This document shows positions 1 to 6,390 of a stretch of DNA of 11,351 nt, in pieces; within the stretch, counting starts at the first letter, position 1, and each line of letters opens with the position of its first letter. The DNA comes from Methylocystaceae bacterium UBA5192 (lineage in GTDB: Bacteria > Pseudomonadota > Alphaproteobacteria > Rhizobiales > Beijerinckiaceae), in contig DHWC01000097.1 of NCBI GenBank assembly GCA_002412985.1, forward strand, positions 15,387-26,737. The letters run 5' to 3'. Position numbers and translations under genes: made by a program. Under the pieces are notes generated by a model. The model had not been told where the DNA came from, ran no database searches, and saw nothing but the letters and a program-made list of their open reading frames with translations.

Positions 1-641
1 CGGACTTATTAATTTGTCCGCCCGCGACCCTTCTAGCCGTAGCTGAAGAAATTGCTGCTAAGGGGAAAATTGCTCTAGGCGGTCAAAATTGCCACTTTCT
101 CGACTTTGGCCCCCATACAGGCGATCTTTCTGCGCGGATGCTGAAGGATGCTGGTGCCAGTTATGTTATTGTTGGCCATAGTGAGCGTCGTCAGTCCTAT
201 CAAGAAACTGACGCGGTTGTGCAAGCCAAGGCTGAAGCAGCTTTGCATGCTGGCCTAACGCCTATCATTTGCGTAGGCGAGACAGGTGCGCAGCGGCGGG
301 CTGGTGTGGCGTTAGCGGTTGTTGAGGAACAAATTAAAGCTTCTTTACCCGCTCAAAAATCATCAATGATCGTTGTTGCTTATGAGCCTGTGTGGGCGAT
401 TGGCACAGGCTTAACGCCCACTAGCAAAGAAATTGCTGAAGTCCATGCTTTTACGCGCGAAACGCTTAAGCGCTTGTTCGGGTCGGCATTTGGCGAGCAG
501 ATTCGTCTTCTCTACGGTGGTTCTGTGTCCCCGGCCAATGCAACGGAAATTCTCAAGCTAAAAAATGTGGATGGCGCGCTTGTGGGCGGCGCTTCGCTTA
601 GAGCGGAGGATTTTATCAATATTGCTCGGGCCTATGTTTGA
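1..641 (+). CDS. tpiA: Triosephosphate isomerase, 5'-truncated by the window edge
   Basis: Cytosolic enzyme interconverting dihydroxyacetone phosphate and glyceraldehyde 3-phosphate in glycolysis and gluconeogenesis. The reading frame is open from base 3 to the TGA at 639-641, giving 212 residues; a full-length enzyme is about 250, so roughly 40 N-terminal residues, including the catalytic lysine, lie outside the window. The visible family signatures are CPPATLL near the edge, the catalytic histidine in VGHSERR (His codon 177-179), the catalytic glutamate in YEPVWAIGTG (Glu codon 384-386, leading into the flexible lid loop), and the phosphate-binding LYGGSVSP. The ATG at 138 is an internal methionine, because conserved TIM sequence (GGQNCH, HTGD) continues upstream of it in frame. 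ndk follows 87 bp downstream. Identification is secure; only the N-terminus cannot be assessed. Confidence 0.97.
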   Translation, partial: DLLICPPATLLAVAEEIAAKGKIALGGQNCHFLDFGPHTGDLSARMLKDAGASYVIVGHSERRQSYQETDAVVQAKAEAALHAGLTPIICVGETGAQRRAGVALAVVEEQIKASLPAQKSSMIVVAYEPVWAIGTGLTPTSKEIAEVHAFTRETLKRLFGSAFGEQIRLLYGGSVSPANATEILKLKNVDGALVGGASLRAEDFINIARAYV

Positions 642-653
642 CTTTTCACTGGC

Positions 654-682
654 TTGCTCCGCTATGGCGTCACCGTTATAAG
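654..682 (+). promoter_or_regulatory. Candidate sigma-70-type promoter for ndk
   Basis: TTGCTC at 654-659 and TATAAG at 677-682 are separated by exactly 17 bp. The -10 matches the consensus at five of six positions, while the -35 keeps only the TTG core. Predicted initiation would be near 690, leaving a leader of about 40 bases before the ndk start. This is pattern evidence only. Confidence 0.35.
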
Positions 683-700
683 CCGTTGGCTTAACTTTTA
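679..700 (+). terminator. Weak intrinsic terminator candidate after tpiA
   Basis: A 6-bp perfect stem TAAGCC/GGCTTA with a 3-base GTT loop (679-693) is followed by ACTTTTA. The stem is short and the U-tract interrupted, so termination is probably partial. It overlaps the candidate ndk promoter. tpiA and ndk may still be partly co-transcribed. Confidence 0.35.
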
Positions 701-728
701 ACTCCAACAGATAAGGCGATGCGCTAAG

Positions 729-1151
729 ATGGCGATCGAACGTACTTTTTCTATCATCAAACCCGATGCGACCAATCGAAATATTACAGGAAAGGTCAAT
801 GCGCTCATTGAAGGCGCTGGTCTCAGGATCGTTGCGCAAAAGCGTATTCAGATGACCAGAGCGCAAGCTGAAACCTTCTATAGCGTGCATAAAGAGCGGC
901 CGTTTTTTGGCGAGCTTGTTGACTTCATGATTTCTGCGCCAGTTGTGGTGCAGGTATTAGAAGGCGATGGCGCTATCGCTCGCTACCGCGAGGTTATGGG
1001 TGCTACAAATCCAGCTAATGCCGCTCCTGGGACAATTCGCAAAGAATGCGCTTTGAGTGTTGGCGAAAATTCCGTTCATGGATCGGATGCTGCGGAAACA
1101 GCCGCTATGGAAATCGCCCAGTTCTTTTCAGGCAATGAAATTGTTGGCTGA
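729..1151 (+). CDS. ndk: Nucleoside diphosphate kinase
   Basis: Cytosolic enzyme that transfers the gamma-phosphate of ATP to nucleoside diphosphates through a phosphohistidine intermediate, balancing NTP and dNTP pools. The 140-residue product has the usual bacterial length. It starts with the typical MAIERTFSIIKPDA, with Lys11 in the nucleotide-binding IIKPDA motif. It carries Arg104 in GTIRKE and the phospho-accepting His117 in the signature NSVHGSD, with Asn114 beside it. No frame disruption is seen. The Shine-Dalgarno is weak: AAGG lies about 11 bases upstream of the ATG. The gene has a candidate promoter of its own at 654-682 and a strong terminator at 1162, so it is probably at least partly monocistronic. 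Identification is secure. Confidence 0.98.
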   Translation: MAIERTFSIIKPDATNRNITGKVNALIEGAGLRIVAQKRIQMTRAQAETFYSVHKERPFFGELVDFMISAPVVVQVLEGDGAIARYREVMGATNPANAAPGTIRKECALSVGENSVHGSDAAETAAMEIAQFFSGNEIVG

Positions 1152-1161
1152 GTATTTTAAT

Positions 1162-1200
1162 AAATGGCTAGGGTAAACCTAGCCATTTTATTTTTAATTT
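1162..1200 (+). terminator. Rho-independent terminator of ndk
   Basis: A perfect 11-bp stem AAATGGCTAGG (1162-1172) / CCTAGCCATTT (1178-1188) with a 5-base loop is followed by TTATTTTTAATTT. It begins 11 bases after the ndk stop codon. The T-rich side is on the + strand, so it mainly serves ndk, though the hairpin could also block purN read-through from the opposite strand. Confidence 0.9.
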
Positions 1201-1334
1201 TGCGATTGCTTAGTATAGTAAAGAGTCATTTTAATTATTCTATAATTTTAAGTCGCAGAATTCTTCTCGTGTTTTTGCTTTTTTAAACGCCTTGCCTTCC
1301 CCTTATCGGAGACAAACTAAAAAAAATTGTGCGA

Positions 1335-1985
1335 TTATGGAAATTTAGGAACTTTTAAAACCGAATTATTTTTCTCTTCAAAACCCAATACGCGGTTGCC
1401 TTTAATCTTAAGAGTGTCAGACGCGACAAGTTTTAATACTGTCGGGTAAAGATGGTGCTCTTGTTCAAGAACGCGAGCGCCAAGCGTATCTGGCGTATCT
1501 GTATCCCATACGCAAATGGCGGCTTGGGCAATAATCGGACCTTCATCCATTTCCGGCGCAACATAATGAACAGTGCAGCCGTGTATTTTTACGCCATCAG
1601 CTAAGGCGCGTTCATGCGTGTTGAGGCCGCGGTATGCAGGCAGAAGGGCTGGATGTATGTTGATTAATTTATGCCGCCAATTGTTGATGAACCAGGGCGT
1701 CAGCAAGCGCATGAATCCAGCAAGACAAATTAAATCAATGCTATAAGTTTCAAGAAGGATTTGGATCGCCCGTTCAAATTCTTCGCGGCCAGCATAGATT
1801 TTGTGGTCTACCGCTGCGACAGCTACGCCGGCTTTTTTTGCTTTCATCAAGCCCGGCGCATCAGGCTTATTTGACAACACAAGGCTTATTTCAGCGGGAT
1901 AGTCAGGCGATCGAGCGGCCTCTATGAGCGCGTCCATATTTGATCCGCGGCCGGAGATAAGGATGGCTGTCCGCTTTTTTTTCAC
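1335..1985 (-). CDS. purN: Phosphoribosylglycinamide formyltransferase
   Basis: Transfers a formyl group from 10-formyltetrahydrofolate to GAR, giving FGAR, the third step of de novo purine synthesis. The 216-residue product shows the N-terminal phosphate-binding SGRGSN (11-16), the folate-pocket sequence CLAGFMRLL (87-95), the catalytic Asn109 and His111 in INIHPALLPAYRG, and the catalytic Asp147 in MDEGPI. These are the Asn-His-Asp residues of the GART family. Translation starts at a GTG (1985-1983) whose GTGA overlaps the purM TGA by four bases, a classic translational-coupling arrangement, so purN is the second gene of a purM-purN operon. Codons 2-4 form an A8 homopolymer. No hairpin-type terminator is visible just past its stop; an AT-rich convergent spacer to ndk follows. 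Identification is secure. Confidence 0.97.
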   Translation of the reverse strand: MKKKRTAILISGRGSNMDALIEAARSPDYPAEISLVLSNKPDAPGLMKAKKAGVAVAAVDHKIYAGREEFERAIQILLETYSIDLICLAGFMRLLTPWFINNWRHKLINIHPALLPAYRGLNTHERALADGVKIHGCTVHYVAPEMDEGPIIAQAAICVWDTDTPDTLGARVLEQEHHLYPTVLKLVASDTLKIKGNRVLGFEEKNNSVLKVPKFP

Positions 1986-3031
1986 AATGCCAGCGTCCCA
2001 TGTGTAACGACGCGTTCTGAGCCTTCTTGTTCGATAATTTCTCCAAGTCGAATAGGCTGTTCGCCAACAGCGCGCAGGACCGTTTCTACTTCAGACACGC
2101 CTTCGCTTGAGGCGATGATGACCATGCCAATTCCGCAATTGAATGTACGGAGCATCTCCGTTTCGCTCACGCCGCCAGTCTCTGCGAGCCACCGAAATAC
2201 TGACAGGCTTGGAAAAGCGGTAAGATCAAGCCGAACGCCAAGCCCCTTTGGCAGCACGCGCGGAAGATTATCAGGGAATCCGCCGCCTGTGATGTGAGCG
2301 AGGGCGCGAATATGCGTCGTGCGTCGTAAAGCTGCCAGAAGAGGTTTAACGTAAATTCGGGTTGGTTCCAAAAAAGCGCGCCCGAGTGTCATGTCTCTGG
2401 CGAAGGGCGCCGTGGCGCTCCACGCCAATCCGGAGCGTTCAACAATTTTTCGAACAAGTGAAAATCCATTGGAATGAACGCCTGAGGAGGGAAGTCCCAG
2501 CGCGATATCGCCCTTATGCACGTCTCGCGGCAATAATTTTGATCGTTCTACAGCGCCAACAGCAAAGCCTGCGAGATCATAATCGCTTTTGGCGTATAGA
2601 CCAGGCATCTCAGCCGTTTCGCCGCCGAGCAGGGCGCAGCCAGCCAAAAGACAGCCGTCAGCAATACTTTTGACGACGGCTGCAGCGACATTGGGTTCAA
2701 GTTTACCTGTGGCGTAATAGTCGAGGAAAAAAAGAGGTTCCGCACCCTGGACAATGAGATCATTGACGCACATGGCGACAAGATCTACGCCGATGGTGTT
2801 GTGAAGATTGCACTCAATCGCAATTTTTACTTTGGTTCCGACGCCATCATTTGCGGCGACCAGAATTGGGTCGGTGTAGCCTGCGGCTTTGAGATCAAAG
2901 ACGCCCCCAAAGCCGCCAATTTCGCCATCTGCGCCAGAGCGTTGGGTGGCGCGGACGGCTGGGCGGATGAGATCGATCAGGCGGTTGCCTGCGTCAATGT
3001 CTACGCCAGCGTCTGAATAAGTTAGCCCCAT
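1982..3031 (-). CDS. purM: Phosphoribosylformylglycinamidine cyclo-ligase (AIR synthetase)
   Basis: ATP-dependent ring closure of FGAM to aminoimidazole ribonucleotide, the fifth step of de novo purine synthesis. The 349-residue length is typical. Family motifs appear in order: GGFGGVFDL (39-47), the ATP/metal-binding NDGVGTK (61-67), a long conserved stretch at 87-107 with MCVNDL and LDYYATG, GGETAEMPG (136-144), GLPSSGVHSNGFSL (179-192) and HITGGGFPDNLPR (246-258). The N-terminal MGLTYSDAGVDID is the standard start, supporting the ATG at 3031. Its Shine-Dalgarno is poor (GGACGGAAC, loosely placed). purN follows with a 4-base overlap. purM is divergent from trcR across 256 bp. Identification is secure. 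Confidence 0.98.
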   Translation of the reverse strand: MGLTYSDAGVDIDAGNRLIDLIRPAVRATQRSGADGEIGGFGGVFDLKAAGYTDPILVAANDGVGTKVKIAIECNLHNTIGVDLVAMCVNDLIVQGAEPLFFLDYYATGKLEPNVAAAVVKSIADGCLLAGCALLGGETAEMPGLYAKSDYDLAGFAVGAVERSKLLPRDVHKGDIALGLPSSGVHSNGFSLVRKIVERSGLAWSATAPFARDMTLGRAFLEPTRIYVKPLLAALRRTTHIRALAHITGGGFPDNLPRVLPKGLGVRLDLTAFPSLSVFRWLAETGGVSETEMLRTFNCGIGMVIIASSEGVSEVETVLRAVGEQPIRLGEIIEQEGSERVVTHGTLAL

Positions 3032-3084
3032 GAGTTGTTCCGTCCCAGCCGTGAATATTGTGAGAGCGTCAAATTTGCCGCTGT

Positions 3085-3113
3085 AGATGTCCCGATGGCG
3101 CGAATGCTGTCAA
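3085..3113 (-). promoter_or_regulatory. Possible purM promoter
   Basis: On the minus strand a perfect -35 hexamer TTGACA lies at 3113-3108, about 77 bases upstream of the purM start. At 17-18 bp spacing the -10 region reads ACATCT or CATCTA, a poor match. I recognise no purine-responsive operator or riboswitch here. The perfect -35 makes it the best candidate in the spacer, but it is weakly supported. Confidence 0.25.
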
Positions 3114-3156
3114 ATAAAACGAAAAAAAATCCGTATATGTGGCCAGAGGCTTTTGA

Positions 3157-3185
3157 TTGCGCTTTCAAGAGAGGGCCATTATAGG
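3157..3185 (+). promoter_or_regulatory. Possible trcR promoter
   Basis: TTGCGC (3157-3162) and TATAGG (3180-3185) are separated by 17 bp, about 100 bases upstream of the trcR start. The -35 keeps only TTG and the -10 matches four of six. The complementary strand over the same -10 reads TATAAT (3183-3178) but has no -35 partner at 17-18 bp. Supported only by pattern and position. Confidence 0.28.
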
Positions 3186-3287
3186 GAGATATTCCCATCA
3201 TGAGTGTGATGTCGTGAGGGTCGTGAGCGCTGGAATGCGCCGCGCCGCATAGCACGGTCATGCCGCGAAAATTTAAGGAGACGCCAG

Positions 3288-4004
3288 ATGAGCAACGCCC
3301 CCTTGATGCCGAAGGCGACGGCAGTATGGCTCGTCGAAAATACTTCGTTGACATTTGATCAAATTGCCAATTTTTGTAAACTTCACCCGCTTGAAGTTAA
3401 GGGCATCGCCGATGGCGATGTGGCCGCAGGCATTCGCGGTCATGATCCAATCACATCGGGTCAACTCACGCGCGAGGAGATTGCTCGAGGCGAAGCCGAC
3501 GCCAATCACCCGCTCGCGTTGTTTGTCTCAAAGGTTGTTGTTCCAGAGATCAAGAAATCACGTGGGCCTCGCTATACGCCTTTGTCCCGGCGTCAGGATC
3601 GGCCAAATGCGATCCTTTGGCTAGTGCGCAACCATCCTGAATTGAAAGACGCGCAGATCATGCGTCTAGTCGGCACAACCAAAGCTACCTTGAAAGCTAT
3701 TCGAGAGCGGACCCATTGGAATTCAAATGCCTTAGCTCCCATGGATCCCGTTACCTTGGGCTTATGCTCTCAAATTGATCTTGATTTTGAAGTTGGGCGC
3801 GCCTCGAAAGATCGTCCGGCAGTCGTGGAAGACCAGGGTCGCACGCTTGTTCCAGCAAGTGAGACAACAAGTCAGCGGCCTGAGCCGTCAACGACAGAAG
3901 ACGTTTTTGGCAAATCTGCTCCTGCGCCAGTCGCTGAAGAAGAAGAAACATTTGATGCGGCGAGCGTCTTTGGCAGCAACAAAGGTCAGACAACCGAAGA
4001 GTGA
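3288..4004 (+). CDS. trcR: DUF1013 / TrcR-family cell-cycle transcriptional regulator
   Basis: Member of the alphaproteobacterial DUF1013 family, annotated as cell-cycle transcriptional regulator TrcR; its exact target genes cannot be read from sequence. The 238-residue protein opens with the typical MPKATAVWLVENT and contains two helix-turn-helix-like segments with related layout. The first is at about 10-45 (AVWLVENTSLTFDQIANFC, then HPLEVKGIADG). The second is at about 106-142 (AILWLVRNHPELKDAQIMRL, then TKATLKAIRERTHW). From about 172 onward the protein becomes acidic and low-complexity, so probably disordered, and carries two short VFG motifs. No signal peptide or membrane segment is seen, so it should be cytoplasmic. 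The start is supported by AAGGAG at 3275-3280, seven bases upstream. No terminator separates it from the next gene 95 bp away. Confidence 0.9.
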   Translation: MSNAPLMPKATAVWLVENTSLTFDQIANFCKLHPLEVKGIADGDVAAGIRGHDPITSGQLTREEIARGEADANHPLALFVSKVVVPEIKKSRGPRYTPLSRRQDRPNAILWLVRNHPELKDAQIMRLVGTTKATLKAIRERTHWNSNALAPMDPVTLGLCSQIDLDFEVGRASKDRPAVVEDQGRTLVPASETTSQRPEPSTTEDVFGKSAPAPVAEEEETFDAASVFGSNKGQTTEE

Positions 4005-4099
4005 CAAAATATTAAGCGCAGCCGCAACAAGCTTTCCCGAAAATTGCATGCAGAGCTGTGCCTAAATCATCCGTTGCGTCACCATCGGAGTCCAGCGTC

Positions 4100-5740
4100 A
4101 TGACCTCCTCGCCCTATGATCGCGATCTTGATAGAAATCCAGCTAATTATCAGCCGTTAACGCCAATTACCTTTCTGGCGCGAGCGGCGGCGGTTTTTCC
4201 AAAACGTATTGCGATTATTCATGGAGCTTTGCGCCGCACATATGAGGAGTTTTATGGGCGGAGCCGACGACTCGCCAGCGCTCTAGAATTAGCGGGTATT
4301 AAACGCGGCGATACAGTCTCTGTGATGTTGGCTAATACGCCAGCAATGCTCGAGGTTCATTACGGCGTACCCATGATGGGCGCTGTGTTAAACACATTGA
4401 ATACGCGTCTCGACGCAGCAATTTTAGCCTTTACCTTAGATCATGCTGAAACAAAGGCTTTGATAGTTGATCGAGAATTTTCCCTTCTTATGCGACAGGC
4501 TCTTGCGCATTCTAAAGTCAAACCGCTCATCATTGATTATGACGATCCAGTTTATTCTGGAGCAGGCGAGGGCTTGGGTGGAGAAGATTACGAAAATTTT
4601 TTACTCAAAGGCGATCCAAACTATGTTTGGCGTCCACCTCAAGATGAATGGGAAGCAATTTCATTAAATTATACTTCCGGAACGACAGGCGATCCTAAAG
4701 GCGTTGTCTATCATCATCGCGGCGCTTATTTATTAGCTATAGGTAATGTCTTGACGGGAGAAATGGGTCGTGCGCCTGTTTATCTTTGGACATTGCCAAT
4801 GTTTCATTGCAATGGCTGGTGTTTCCCCTGGTCGCTTTCTGTTGCTGCAGGCACGCATGTTTGCTTGCGCCAAGTACGTGCTGGTTTGATGTATCAATTG
4901 ATGCGTGAACATGGCGTGACGCATTTATGTGGCGCACCAATAGTCATGTCGACGCTTTTGGGTGCAACAGATGATGAAAAGCAACCGCTGATTAACCCTG
5001 TGCGATTCTTTACTGCCGCTGCGCCGCCGCCTCAGGCGGTATTGGCGGCGATGAAATCTGCAGGCTTTGAAGTTACTCATCTATATGGCTTGACGGAAAC
5101 CTATGGTCCAGCGGCCGTAAACGAATGGCAAGATGAATGGAATGAGCTCGACTCCTCGCAGCAAGCGCAAATGAAAGCGCGACAGGGGGTTCGTTATCAG
5201 GTGCTCGAAGAATTGACCGTGATTGATCCTGAAACAATGCGCCCAGTGCCCAGAGATGGGGCGACGATGGGCGAAGTGATGTTCCGGGGAAATATTGTCA
5301 TGAAGGGTTATTTGAAAAATCCGCAAGCTTCAGCAAAGGCTTTTTATGGCGGGTGGTTTCATTCAGGCGATTTAGGCGTGATGCATCCAGATGGATACAT
5401 CCAGCTGAAAGATCGGTCGAAAGATATTATTATTTCTGGGGGAGAGAATATTTCGTCAATCGAAGTTGAAGACGCGCTGTTTAAACATCCAAAAATTTCT
5501 GCCGCAGCGGTTGTCGCGGCTCCGGATGTTAAGTGGGGTGAGACCCCTTGCGCCTTCATTGAGCTTCATGATGGGATGGAGGCGACCGCAGAAGAGATTA
5601 TTGCTTGGACGCGCAGTCAGCTGGCGAGTTTTAAATGCCCGCGTCACGTAATATTTTGTTCCTTACCCAAAACGTCTACCGGTAAGGTGCAAAAATATTT
5701 GTTAAGAGAACGCGCGCGCGAATTATGGCCCAGTGGCTAA
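4100..5740 (+). CDS. AMP-forming acyl-CoA synthetase (ANL superfamily)
   Basis: Activates a carboxylic acid with ATP to an acyl-adenylate and then to an acyl-CoA; the substrate is not assignable, and fatty or aromatic acids are both possible. All core motifs are intact: the P-loop-like YTSGTTGDPKG (191-201), TLPMFHCNGW (231-240), YGLTET (329-334), HSGDLG (421-426), the hinge region KDRSKDIIISGGENIS (437-452) and the C-terminal PKTSTGKVQK (523-532) with catalytic Lys529. I prefer the ATG at 4100 (546 residues): GGAG at 4087-4090 is suitably spaced, and MTSSPYDRDL resembles the usual family N-terminus. An in-frame GTG at 4058 would add 14 low-complexity residues and lacks a clear ribosome binding site. 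No signal peptide. It may be co-transcribed with trcR, 95 bp upstream, as no terminator intervenes. Confidence 0.93.
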   Translation: MTSSPYDRDLDRNPANYQPLTPITFLARAAAVFPKRIAIIHGALRRTYEEFYGRSRRLASALELAGIKRGDTVSVMLANTPAMLEVHYGVPMMGAVLNTLNTRLDAAILAFTLDHAETKALIVDREFSLLMRQALAHSKVKPLIIDYDDPVYSGAGEGLGGEDYENFLLKGDPNYVWRPPQDEWEAISLNYTSGTTGDPKGVVYHHRGAYLLAIGNVLTGEMGRAPVYLWTLPMFHCNGWCFPWSLSVAAGTHVCLRQVRAGLMYQLMREHGVTHLCGAPIVMSTLLGATDDEKQPLINPVRFFTAAAPPPQAVLAAMKSAGFEVTHLYGLTETYGPAAVNEWQDEWNELDSSQQAQMKARQGVRYQVLEELTVIDPETMRPVPRDGATMGEVMFRGNIVMKGYLKNPQASAKAFYGGWFHSGDLGVMHPDGYIQLKDRSKDIIISGGENISSIEVEDALFKHPKISAAAVVAAPDVKWGETPCAFIELHDGMEATAEEIIAWTRSQLASFKCPRHVIFCSLPKTSTGKVQKYLLRERARELWPSG

Positions 5741-5780
5741 GTCACAGTCGCGCCATTAGATTTAGCGAAGGTATAGTGAC

Positions 5781-5818
5781 AAATAAAAACCGTCAGCAAA
5801 TTAACTCTGCTGACGGTT
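5781..5818 (-). terminator. Intrinsic terminator shared by convergent genes
   Basis: A perfect 11-bp stem AACCGTCAGCA (5788-5798) / TGCTGACGGTT (5808-5818) encloses a 9-base loop. Read on the minus strand it is followed by TTTATTT, so it is a good terminator for the small gene at 5865-6038, 47 bases past its stop. On the + strand the following bases are GTTAACTCTTTGG, a poor U-tract, so it would serve the acyl-CoA synthetase less efficiently. Confidence 0.82.
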
Positions 5819-5831
5819 GTTAACTCTTTGG

Positions 5832-5844
5832 CCCTCGATGAGGG
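5832..5844. other. Short hairpin between stop codon and terminator
   Basis: CCCTC-GAT-GAGGG, a 5-bp perfect inverted repeat with a 3-base loop, lies between the small gene's stop and its terminator. It may stabilise the transcript's 3' end; no specific role is recognised. Confidence 0.35.
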
Positions 5845-5864
5845 ATCAAAGTGTGATAAGTATT

Positions 5865-6038
5865 TTAGAAGAACAGGCCTAAGCAGCCGCCAGCGAGAGC
5901 GCCAACAACGCCTGCGGCGACAATATTCTGCATGCCGCCAAGAGCTGCTGCAGCAAGGCCGCCAAGAAGCACGCCGCCAACGCCAGCGAAGATGTATGTG
6001 TTTGTTGAGATTTCGAAATCGCCGTTCTTGTTTGCCAT
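5865..6038 (-). CDS. 57-residue glycine-rich two-helix membrane peptide, function unknown
   Basis: I do not recognise this family. The peptide has a short polar N-terminus (1-14, MANKNGDFEISTNT), then two strongly hydrophobic stretches, about 15-35 and 39-57, joined by GGMQN. Thirteen of 57 residues are glycine, with GG pairs at 21-22, 26-27, 34-35 and 50-51. GxxxG spacings occur at 22-26, 46-50 and 50-54, the pattern of tightly packed helix hairpins. There are no charged residues after Glu9, so it lacks the acidic residue of ATP-synthase c subunits. A strong ribosome binding site (GAGGAGA, eight bases between GGAG and the ATG) fixes the start. The frame extends upstream to an ATG at 6224, but that part is charged, unlike a conserved domain, and has no such site. 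An intrinsic terminator follows at 5818-5781. It is divergent from the ABC exporter gene. Confidence 0.75.
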   Translation of the reverse strand: MANKNGDFEISTNTYIFAGVGGVLLGGLAAAALGGMQNIVAAGVVGALAGGCLGLFF

Positions 6039-6206
6039 CTTCTTCTCTCCTCTGTGAGTTTCCTCAAAAACACGCTTGAGTAATTCGTTAGCTTTTGTTT
6101 TTTCAGCGTGTTCATTCGCCCCTTCAGGCGCGTCATTTCGACGCAGCTGAAGGTAGCACAAGTTTTGACGCTGTCTAGAGTGGAAAGATGCTTTTGTGCA
6201 ACTTTC

Positions 6207-6223
6207 TGCGACAGCATGTCGCA
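6207..6223. repeat. Inverted repeat TGCGAC-N5-GTCGCA
   Basis: Perfect 6-bp dyad with a 5-base spacer AGCAT, about 170 bp upstream of both flanking starts. The size and symmetry suit a dimeric repressor operator, but no T-run follows on either strand, so it is not a terminator. No known operator consensus is recognised. Confidence 0.4.
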
Positions 6224-6335
6224 TGATGTAAAATAATGATTTTAAATAATAAATTGGAGTATATCATCAATTCCAAGGAGATTTCCAGTTTAAAATTTCC
6301 AAATTTTATCCTTGGGCTGGCGGTAAAAAGCTTCT

Positions 6336-6355
6336 TCTTTGGGGTCTTTGGGGTC
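6336..6355. repeat. Tandem 9-mer TCTTTGGGG (two copies plus TC)
   Basis: Two adjacent perfect copies of TCTTTGGGG (6336-6344, 6345-6353) followed by TC, 38 bases before the exporter start. It may be a simple slippage product in the 5' untranslated region; a regulatory role is unproven. Confidence 0.5.
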
Positions 6356-6390
6356 GTTTTCCCCTCTGCAGATCGCTATAGGGGGGCTCC

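Larger units (their letters stand above)
6039..6390. other. Divergent intergenic region, 352 bp
   Basis: Gene-free by my reading, and strongly AT-rich from about 6225 to 6312. It must hold the promoters of the small membrane-peptide gene (minus) and the ABC exporter gene (+), but I find no convincing -35/-10 pair for either. It contains an inverted repeat at 6207-6223, a tandem 9-mer at 6336-6355 and three TTCCA motifs at 6271, 6283 and 6297. The leader of the small gene could be up to about 200 bases long, which is long for a 57-codon gene. Confidence 0.5.

Noticed and set aside
1201..1334. Possible small RNA or small gene in the AT-rich ndk-purN spacer, with TATAAT at 1241-1246 inside AATTAT-TCT-ATAATT
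   Set aside because: No -35 lies at 16-18 bp, there is no terminator hairpin downstream and no coding potential; AT-richness explains the match.
2362..2673. 103-residue open frame on the + strand inside purM
   Set aside because: It is entirely antisense to well-conserved purM codons and its composition is that of a reverse-complement shadow.
3022..3354. 110-residue open frame on the minus strand across the purM start and divergent spacer
   Set aside because: It overlaps the starts of both purM and trcR, resembles no family, and is explained by the two genes and their control region.
4058..4099. GTG start at 4058 adding 14 residues to the acyl-CoA synthetase
   Set aside because: The added residues are a low-complexity Ser/Val/Pro stretch, no ribosome binding site is evident, and the ATG at 4100 fits the family N-terminus with GGAG upstream.
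5881..6038. Small peptide as an ATP-synthase c-like subunit or as a double-glycine-leader bacteriocin
   Set aside because: It has no acidic residue in either hydrophobic helix, and the residues before its GG pairs do not match the usual leader pattern.
6039..6224. In-frame upstream extension of the small membrane peptide to an ATG at 6224 (119 residues)
   Set aside because: The extra 62 residues are highly charged and unlike a folded domain, that ATG sits beside the 6207-6223 dyad without a good ribosome binding site, and the ATG at 6038 has a near-ideal one.
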